Positions 56,586-64,000 of a stretch of 64,000 bases of DNA are shown one piece after another; position 1 is the stretch's first letter, and every line of letters starts with the position of its first letter. The translations under genes and the position numbers were made by a program. The notes below the pieces were generated by a model. That model had not been told where the DNA came from and ran no database searches. It saw only the letters and a list, made by a program, of their open reading frames with translations. Source of the DNA: Phytophthora sp. 'mugwort' (Eukaryota; Oomycota; Peronosporomycetes; Peronosporales; Peronosporaceae); the NCBI GenBank assembly GCA_033558025.1, contig JAUCEF010000011.1:1736001-1800000 (forward strand), read 5' to 3'.

Positions 56586-59500
56586 TCACCAGTGCGAAAG
56601 CACTACCGCACATAGAATTTGCCAGCGTCTGCATGCGAGGTCGTTGTCGGTGTAGTCACTGCCGACGCCCATATCGAGTCGCTTCCAGCAGAACAGGCAC
56701 ACAAAAATCCCGCCGTTGTTGCTGTCTGCTTGCAGTGGGCAGTGAACAGCGGTGTGGCTAAATCCTGTCAATGATCGGGCTATGATCTCCGACGCCAGTT
56801 CCTCCAAAAGCTTGTGGTATGCGTGTCCGTCCATCCACACTGTCGTAGCAAAGCAGAAGACCCTTATGCATGTCGACGACAATGCACGCCCAGTGGCATC
56901 GGTTCAAGTATATCGGCATAAAGATGAAGTCTTCGGATGCAGCCTCTAGAGCATTCAGCGTTGACTCATGGATCCGTTTACCTTTACCAGGGGCCGGATT
57001 GCTCAATGGAGGCAGGAACATCGTCTTGCCGCTGTTGTACTTGTACTCGAGCGTATCCAGAAACGCATGGATGATACCGTCGTTGAACCATGTAGCGGGG
57101 CGTGTGCAGTAGTCTGAGACCAATGCATGCTGAAGTTTGGTACCTTGTCCTCAGGGTAGTTCTTAATGAGTTGATTGGCGACGTCTTGTGCACCATGATC
57201 TTTGAAACTACCGTTTGCCTGGCTCATCAGCCACGAGTAGCACTGCATTCCGTTTGAACATGTTTGACCAGGTTCCACAAAAATTTCATTGCGACCAACT
57301 TTGCGTAGAGAAATCGCCCATACTAACCACGCAACCTCTCTGGTTGGTACCAGGCACGGATCCATCGTCGGGACATAAGTCAACCTCGCCTCAGTTGTGG
57401 TCGTGTACGGCGGTATTAAGTGCAGCCGTGACCAGTGCCTCTGGTAGTCGAAATGGTATGGAATCATGTTCTGGAGGCGCAATCTTAACACTTGCAGTCA
57501 TCTTCTTGTTGTTGTATCTTTGGTATCGAGTCTCAAACGTGTTCAGAAAAAAAAGAAACGACGCCATCTTCATCAGCGGTAGCTTGTTGATCGTGATGCA
57601 CTGCAACACTTCTTCCACGTCTTTTTCGCGAAGGGAGCTGCGCACTTTCGGCCTTGGTTGTACTCTTTTCGCTCTACGCGTTTTTTGGAGTCTGCGGCCG
57701 CACGGTTTTTCCGGGGACGACCAGATTTAGGAGCGCTTGGGTTGAAAGGCTTCAATTGACGTCTGGACTTATCTCGGCCGGCTTGTCGTCTTTCCCCTCT
57801 TCTTCTGTATCGCCACTCCCGGCTCTCTGTGGTTGTCCTACCTCATTGTCTGAACCACTCTCGGATCGCTGCGGCTGAATCTGTAGACCCCCTGGCGCAG
57901 CGTATACCACCAAAGTTCCAAGCTGGTCATAGCAGTGTCGAACTTCGTGTCAGGAAGATCCATCAACTTTGGAGATACGAGAAACACATCTTGGGCTTGC
58001 ATGTACTTCTCTCTGGAGGTCATCTGCTTCTTTCGTTTCACCTCGTCGCTGGTTGTCCTCACACGAGCGGGACGTCCATGGACGGTAAAGCGTCATCCAG
58101 AGTCGAAGAACGCAACCATCTACATCAAAATTCAATACATGGTAAATAACTGGCCACACACACACATGTTGATTACATATTCAAAACCTGGTCAAAACAT
58201 GGATCATACCTGTTTGGAATGGACGAATACGGAATGGTCAACAGTGTATGACTCGCCAGCCGGTATAGCAAGGCATGACGGCACGACAGCATCATCCTAA
58301 TTGAGAACTCATAGTCACACATCCATGTCAGCGTGTCGACTTCCTGAATGCGGTCATCACACTTCGCGATAACGAATGAGTCTCGTTCATCAAACGTAGA
58401 GCGCGTCATCATCTCGGAGTCTGTTGCGAAAGGTATTCTTCGTAGAGTACATCCGCGAGACATTCGGTAGCCATACCAAGAAGCAGATTCATCGCTTCTC
58501 CGTAGTTTGCGTTGCGGATGGACCCGGGCATCAATACTTTCGTGTGATACTCTTCTTCTTTTCGCCGCTGGAACTTGAGAATTGCTGCAAGTAGTCTTTC
58601 AATGAGTACGACCCGTCAATTTCAGCATTCAGCTTACCAAAGAAGTTTTCGAGCCTGTTGTTTGTGTTGTTTCTAAGTGCGGAAGATGCATGCGAAACAC
58701 GGTCACCATCATCTCTTTGCACGCCGACCTGTTTGTGCTAAAAAAAAAAAGTACGTCCACAAATGCGTCTCGCCCACCGCGACAAACCAGTACCTTGAAT
58801 TCATCAAAGCAGTCGTCGAGTTCTGTCTCCGTCTTCGCCACACCATATTCGCAACACAATGGTCAAGCTGTTTCAGGATGTTGCTTGGATACGTTCCGTA
58901 TACTTCTTATCGTCACAAACAGCAGATGCAAGCCACTTGATAACGTGAAAATGACACAACAGCACACGTGCGTCTGGGAACGTGCGCTTCAGCATTTCAA
59001 TTTCTCTAGATCTTTGTCGACGACAACTACCTTCGTGGCCTCCCGGTTTTTGGAAATGCTTGACTGTCTTTATCATATGCCAGTCCGCGTTTCGTTCAAT
59101 CACGGAGTGATAAACGGGCTAGCCGTTTCCAAACTGATCCATCACCCTGAAAGTGCACAACTGCTAGTTGTATCTGTAAGAAAACATGGTCAAAACATGG
59201 TCAATATAAGAAAAATACATGGGCATTACACGAACAATACATAACGGTAACATGATCAACAAACAAACGCACCGATTGGTTTTGTGCGTGCAGTCAATCG
59301 GCAGGAGCTCGGGGGATCGGTGGTAAAATTTGCGCATATGATGCGAACCGATAGAACTCACTGCGGTTTGGCCACGTGCGTTCTCATCCACGGCGGACAC
59401 GTTATCCTCTGATTCCAGGTTGAACTTTAGAAGTTCAGCAACTTGGTCTTCATCTGCCACCTAGCAGTACAGAGTACATTGATTAGTGTAGATCTCTGTA

Positions 59501-60459
59501 TATAACCATCAAACATCCCACGACATACCCGTTGCCTTGATTGGGGACACCATATTGTAGACGTCTTGCATCTTCGCCCGATGCACCGAATTCTCCCTGA
59601 TGTAGTCGTAGATGCGGCTCGACTTACTGTCACTTGCAACCATGAGCTCCACGTCGTTCCTCACTGGTGATCCACTCGGTACCTGGGTAAGACCAGAACA
59701 CTTCTTTTGACACGTGGTGATTGTGTCCATAGAACTCCCTTTTCACTTCAACCCATCACTGGTCGATCTTGTGCTCATAGATCTGAGCGAGGAACCTGGC
59801 CTCACACCCACTGTAATGACACACTGGACACGTCGGATTCCAGTCGGCGAGAACGCGGCTTCCACCCACGTGTGCAAATGTACACACGTTGGTACGGCCC
59901 CACACCATCGGGCACTAGTGGTACCTTGGCATCGGGCTTGCCGACGTATCTCTTCTGCAGCTTGAGTCGCTCATTTCTGATACCGACATTCGTGGCGTCG
60001 TTGATTACCAGCACGGTATGCATCTGCTCTAGATACTCATTCAAGTTCTTCAAGATTTGCCCATGACTCGTGATGTTTTTTCACTGCAGGGGTGACATGT
60101 AGTTGCTCGGAGCTCTCGAAAGCGGATCGCTTGCGAGACGATTTGACCTTCCCCGACTTGTGCCTCCCACCACGTCTCACCTTCACTCCCTTCTCCGCGT
60201 CCTTTGCGTCTTCCGCCTCCTCCGCGGCGTCCTTCTCGTCTTCGTCCTCCTCCTCAGCTTCCTCGGCGTACTCCTCTTCCTCCTCCTCCTCAGCGTCCTC
60301 CTCCCCCTCGGTGCCCTCCGCTTTCTCGCCCTCTTCTTCTTGCTTCCCCTCCTCCGCTTTCCTTTTCTGGTCGTATTCGCGCTGACGTGCCCGGTGCACT
60401 TGCTCCTCTTCCTCTTTTAGCCGCTTCTGGATGTGGTCCGTGTTCTTAGTACGAGCCAT
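56586..60459 (-). pseudogene. Mutator-like transposase with C-terminal Ulp1-type protease, decayed
   Basis: The - strand start at 60459 gives a long Glu-rich acidic N-terminus. YQRVYICTRGWKPRSRR (about 59870) and SRIYDYIREN (about 59590) follow. Next come PELLPIDCTHKTNR, SVIERNADWHM and FPDARVLLCHFHVIKWL, the MULE DDE core with its CHFH motif. NNTNNRLENFFGKLNAEIDG (58680) and a SWIM-like zinc finger (CDY...CRH, 58320) follow, then the basic PKSGRPRKNR. Last is a Ulp1-like domain with CHWACIVVD and YDS; its catalytic Cys is Gly (DSNNGGIFVC, 56690). Introns are readable at 59461-59528, 59174-59272 and 58120-58209. Internal stops and frameshifts abolish function. Confidence 0.82.
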
Positions 60460-60689
60460 CGGATTAAGGCTAACCCCATATAAAACATAGAGAAAACCTG
60501 GTCAATATACATACCGTTAGACAACCATACACGCAGCGAGAATACACCGGCATCGTTTGGCCTCACCACTTGCCTAAGACGCAGCCAGATACGCCACGCA
60601 GCCAGGTGTCCGTTGAGTAGCGTGCTTAAGAGGAGATGGGGTCCTGGGGTGTCTAAAACAGACACAGGATTCCTCCCGGTAGTGTCAGT

Positions 60690-60900
60690 CACTACATTTG
60701 CAGGACGGATGCCATCGCGGGAGTTTGCTTTGCTTCGCCAGCGAGGATAATATCGTCTCGCTACATTTATCCGCTCGCTGGAATGCACCCGCCTTCGCAA
60801 TACCACGTCACGTGGTCCACGTGGCCCTTTTCGCGGGCCCCCAGGCGGGTTTGCTATGAGTCGAGTAGCCTATGACCTCGCAACCGCTCGCCTTCGATTT
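60690..60900 (-). repeat. GC-rich dispersed repeat, diverged copy C
   Basis: Shares with copy B, in the same orientation, the ordered words atgccatcgcgg, cgctcgctgg, cgcaataccac, ttcgcgggc, gcgggtttgct and aaccgctc. The alignment needs several gaps. Confidence 0.5.
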
Positions 60901-61193
60901 TGTCATTCACCTTCCCTTTAAATAACTGTGCTCGGAGAAACTTCCGCCAATTCCGACTTGGAAGGTGACAACAACGGTTGACAGAGATTCCACTACCGTT
61001 TGTATTGTAAATTGTCAAAGGCAATACATGTACAGTACTGTAGTGTGCATGTACGTGCACTCTACTTGGCTCGGCCAGAAGGACGACGCATCGTTGCGGT
61101 GCAGGAGGTGCAACAAATTGGAATCATCTAATCTGCTTTCGCGTTAGTTTGGGATACAGCATCTGGGATGACTCCCCACAATTATAAAAACTT
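60901..61193. other. Intergenic sequence
   Basis: Nothing recognised between repeat copy C and the hairpin. Confidence 0.4.
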
Positions 61194-61280
61194 GCGCTCT
61201 TGGCCTCTTTTTTTTGCTCGACTCGAGGCTCTTCATGGCCTAGAGCCTCGAACGAGCAAAAAAAAAGAGGCCAAGAGTGC
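61194..61280. repeat. Long inverted repeat (hairpin), 39-nt arms
   Basis: Arms 61194-61232 and 61242-61280 are reverse complements apart from one mismatch near the outer end and single-base slips in the T/A run and at the central CTCGA. The loop is 9 nt (61233-61241). Each arm contains an 8- or 9-base T or A run. Either transcript would fold into a stable stem. Confidence 0.9.
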
Positions 61281-61719
61281 TAGTTGATTGACCGAAACTA
61301 CTACCTAGTAGTAACTGGGTGCAGTGACAACAGAAAACATGAGGGTGACACCCCACCTTTGAAGCACTGATTTTGACCGACATTTACCGGTATTAATACC
61401 TGTACACTTTATTGAACAACTGAAGAAAAATGGTATGCACATGCATTGATCACTATATTCACCTTCGTCAACAATGGTGACCTCTGGTAACGGACGTAGA
61501 TACTTCCCAACTGAAACACAGAGCTGGCAGCAACACCAACCGTGCAGGATGGATGCCATCAGAGCGAATCAATTAAAAAAAATCAAGATTTTTTACTCGG
61601 GAATCGTTTCCACTATGGTACGCAGCAGCGTAGAATTGTTATATGGCACGTATTGCTGTGTCCACCCAGGCTCGTCACATTTTCGGTTTAGACTGTAGTT
61701 TTGTATTGAATGTATCCAA
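61281..61719. other. Intergenic sequence
   Basis: No gene or repeat recognised. Confidence 0.4.
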
Positions 61720-62010
61720 TCTCCTTTAGCCTAGCCCTCCCGAGGACCGATGGCATCGCGGTCTTGGGCTATGCTTCCCAAGGCAGTCGCTGCGCTCCTG
61801 CGAGGAAAAGATTTCTAAGTTCGGCCCGCTACAGTGCTCGGCTCGCTGGTAAACTCGCCACTGGGACCGCCTCGCCCGCAAGTACCACTCGGCTCTGCTT
61901 CGCGGGCACCCCGCACGGGTTTGCTCTGGCTACGCTCGCTCGTAACCGCTCTCCTCCGTTGGTCGTTTTATGTGACGTTCACCCCCTCCATTATCAGGTG
62001 GGCACACGAA
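61720..62010 (-). repeat. GC-rich dispersed repeat, copy B
   Basis: Reverse-complement partner of copy A (42898-43180), with near-identical stretches such as gcgctcctgcgagg and gcaccccgcacgggtttgct. It ends about 220 bp upstream of the RXLR effector start. Confidence 0.75.
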
Positions 62011-62201
62011 TCACTCTCTTGTTATATTGTGGTCAATGCATATGCCTCATATTATGCGGGGTTTGTGCCTTTGTAGCAAAAACATATTTTATAGGCTACA
62101 GAGGTCCGAGGTCTTGCATCTCGAAGATAAGCAAATCTCTACCATCTGACACTTTGATTGATCAAGAGCTTTGCTGGTCGAACAGCGGGATGGAATCCCA
62201 A

Positions 62202-62214
62202 TCAGTTTGCAATT
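62202..62214 (+). promoter_or_regulatory. Oomycete Inr-like core promoter of the RXLR gene
   Basis: TCAGTTTGCAATT differs at one position from the initiator form TCATTYNNCAATT and lies 28 bp before the effector ATG. Confidence 0.5.
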
Positions 62215-62229
62215 CGCCCTTTGGCAACA

Positions 62230-62604
62230 ATGCGTCTCTTTCTAATCGCGGCAGTGACTGCGCTTGCCTTCGCTGCTTTCGCTGCTGAGATCTCCACGGC
62301 CACGGCTCCGACGCTTGCTTTGAACGACAACAACAATGGATTCGCCCGATCCCTGAGAGCCAACGCCGAGGAACTCGACTTGGACCGGTCGGAGGAACGC
62401 TTTTTGCTGTCGTTACGCCCAAAGTACCTTGCTTGGTACAAGGCAAGAGTGACGCCGAAGCAAGCCGAGACGGTGCTGGGATTCACCGTGAAGAGGATGG
62501 GCAAAACTGCGAAGCTGCTCCAGCGGTTCTACCTCGGTTACCACTCGTTCTACACGTCCATGGAGCGCCAAAAAAGGGAGAAGAAGAAATTGGAAGTGCA
62601 GTGA
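62230..62604 (+). CDS. RXLR-EER secreted effector candidate
   Basis: 124 residues from the ATG at 62230; the frame is open 72 bases further upstream, but that would bury the signal peptide. Residues 1-19 form a secretion signal (MRLF, a hydrophobic core rich in Ala, Leu and Val, then small residues). RSLR is at 40-43 and the acidic run ends in EER at 55-57, the spacing typical of Phytophthora RXLR effectors. The C-terminal 67 residues are basic and aromatic (Trp and several Tyr), ending KREKKKLEVQ; they are too short for more than one WY unit and no clear WY fold is seen. The family acts inside host plant cells. It sits alone amid repeats, with an Inr-like promoter. Confidence 0.88.
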   Translation: MRLFLIAAVTALAFAAFAAEISTATAPTLALNDNNNGFARSLRANAEELDLDRSEERFLLSLRPKYLAWYKARVTPKQAETVLGFTVKRMGKTAKLLQRFYLGYHSFYTSMERQKREKKKLEVQ

Positions 62605-63225
62605 AAGATCAGTTTGGATCGAGATGATCGTTCACAGTCGTGAGGTATTCGAAAAATTCAGTACACCTGTAACGAAGAGGGTATCCCTGAGACGCCTCGA
62701 TATGGACACTACATGTACTTTGAAGAACGTGCCAATGTCGTCGCCACCTGTTATTATCGAAGTGCTTTGCTGTATTCACTGTATCATGAAGGAAGTACTT
62801 TACAACGGACAATTCTCTCGACTGTAGAAGTATAACTCAGTAGAGTTATCACAAACTGGAATGCTAGATTAATCGTACATTTGGGACCGCAATCGGGCAT
62901 TTAGTATGATTTGCTCTCATTGGTAAGTTTCGACAACAAACTCATACGTAATACCGTCAAGCCCGACCACTCCATCCACCGACACGAGACTATCGAGTGC
63001 GCAGCGAGTGCAGCTATGCTGTCACTTTGCTGAGAACCCGTCGCAAAACAAAGCTGACTCGGTCCCTACATGTATGGCGTTTCAGCTCGCTCAACAGCTT
63101 TTGATCTGCAATATCCTCTAACTGCAACGTGGTCTACTGTAGAGAAGCTGCATCGACGAAGAATGCTTGCTCGACGGATTAGGTGTGGAGTACCGCATCA
63201 CAGATGAGCTAATGGCGATGCTGTC
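62605..63225. other. Intergenic sequence downstream of the effector
   Basis: No recognisable gene. Confidence 0.4.
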
Positions 63226-63270
63226 GTGTCTGCATACCTCCAACGCGATTTTTTTAGCCCCCCCCCCACG

Positions 63271-63756
63271 ATGCAGACCAAGATGCCAGGTGATTTTGGA
63301 ACTCTAAGAAAGAAACATGCTAGTTGGCGAGCCCACAGACGTAGACTTCTGCCGTACTTAAGTATTGAGTGCGACGTGGGCTATGGCCAGCGTGAACTAA
63401 AAGTTGACGATGCATACGACGCGGAGACGAGAAGATGTGGCTGCAGTCGACCAGATACCCGGAAACTTGTCTACGGAAGAGCTGAAGGAACGACATCAGT
63501 GGATGGCGTTGCTTTTTTGCTATCATTAGCTCAGATGCGATGGGGTGTTTTAAGAGCGATGCAGGGGGGGGATTCGGGCAATGCTAAGAGCATTTTAAAA
63601 AAAAGAAGTCAGATACAAGAAAGACTGAAGTCAATGATGGCGAGTCTGTATCAAAGGTCGCGACAAAAGTTTCGATGGTGTGATCAATTTTTTGTGCGAC
63701 GCTTAAGTAGCAATATGATTAAACACGCGAGTGGCATTACACCATTCCGAAACTAA
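63271..63756 (+). CDS. Hypothetical protein, doubtful
   Basis: 161 codons from the ATG at 63271; the frame is open from 63226. Basic, with no signal peptide and no recognised domain. It follows a run of nine C bases and contains G- and A-homopolymers (near 63565 and 63600) where frameshifts could hide. Another frame in the same DNA (about 63430-63520) reads plausibly as protein, which suggests a decayed gene rather than an intact one. Confidence 0.2.
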   Translation: MQTKMPGDFGTLRKKHASWRAHRRRLLPYLSIECDVGYGQRELKVDDAYDAETRRCGCSRPDTRKLVYGRAEGTTSVDGVAFLLSLAQMRWGVLRAMQGGDSGNAKSILKKRSQIQERLKSMMASLYQRSRQKFRWCDQFFVRRLSSNMIKHASGITPFRN

Positions 63757-64000
63757 GATTTATAACCTTATTCAGCGGTTTTGGGTTTTACGGCACCATT
63801 TAAACGGTTTTATAATGGTTTCGGCACCCAAACTGATCTCACTGTTTGATAACGGTTTTGGAAGGTACCCAGTAAGGGTTATGTGAACGATTCCTGGCTG
63901 GTACGGATTGCCTCCGATTGGACTAAAAGCACCGAATGGCCGGCCATTTGCATGCCAAATTTGTTCTAGAGACAATCTTCCCACCAATGATATACTGAAT
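63757..64000. other. Unassigned sequence with repeated cggtttt words
   Basis: The words cggttttggg, cggttttata and cggttttgg occur within about 100 bp (63776-63860). No gene is seen and the window ends here. Confidence 0.4.

Noticed and set aside
56586..57123. Ulp1-like region as a host SUMO protease gene
   Set aside because: It lies downstream of MULE transposase, SWIM and basic regions on the same strand and lacks the catalytic Cys, so it belongs to the transposon.
60092..60449. + strand Ser/Pro-rich frames at 60.1-60.4 kb
   Set aside because: They are the antisense of a Glu/Asp/Ala-rich low-complexity region in the MULE gene.

Overview
The window looks like nuclear DNA of an oomycete, most likely Phytophthora or a close relative. 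The evidence is an RXLR-EER effector gene, a decayed Crinkler (CRN) effector, a cluster of three M96 mating-specific-type genes with short introns, oomycete-style Inr promoter elements, and heavily degraded Copia, PiggyBac and Mutator-like transposons. The species cannot be fixed from the sequence alone.

1-28978: a tandem array of a 555-557 bp unit. Each unit carries one 73-nt tRNA-Phe gene and about 483 bp of non-coding spacer. There are 52 complete tRNA genes, all on the + strand; 51 read GAA and one (5601-5673) reads AAA. All share a U4.C69 mismatch in the acceptor stem. Spacer variants recur in blocks, which indicates multi-unit duplication or conversion.

28979-36525: a 7.5 kb L1-type non-LTR retrotransposon on the - strand (ORF1, then APE endonuclease, reverse transcriptase and a CCHC domain). 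It sits inside a tRNA-Phe gene between tRNA positions 8 and 9 and is flanked by a 13-bp target-site duplication that leaves a complete tRNA-Phe (36531-36603) on its right. Its 3' region contains a tRNA-like sequence with A and B boxes on the opposite strand.

36531-42428: the last, shortened array unit is fused to the 3' end of a Copia element (RNase H C-terminus, polypurine tract, LTR) on the + strand. The rest of the same kind of element lies on the - strand up to an LTR at 42249-42428. The layout fits a local inversion of about 1.25 kb.

42429-50265: a GC-rich dispersed repeat, three tandem M96-like genes on the + strand (the third has two introns the others lack), and a CRN pseudogene with an LFLAK-type N-terminus, a P-loop NTPase and a restriction-endonuclease-like C-terminus.

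50266-64000: a PiggyBac pseudogene (+), a truncated Copia pol (-), a Mutator-like transposase with a Ulp1-type protease domain (-, decayed), more GC-rich repeat copies, a 39-bp-arm hairpin, and an intact RXLR effector gene at 62230-62604. Functionally this is a tRNA gene factory next to a gene-sparse, transposon-rich effector region of the kind expected in Phytophthora.
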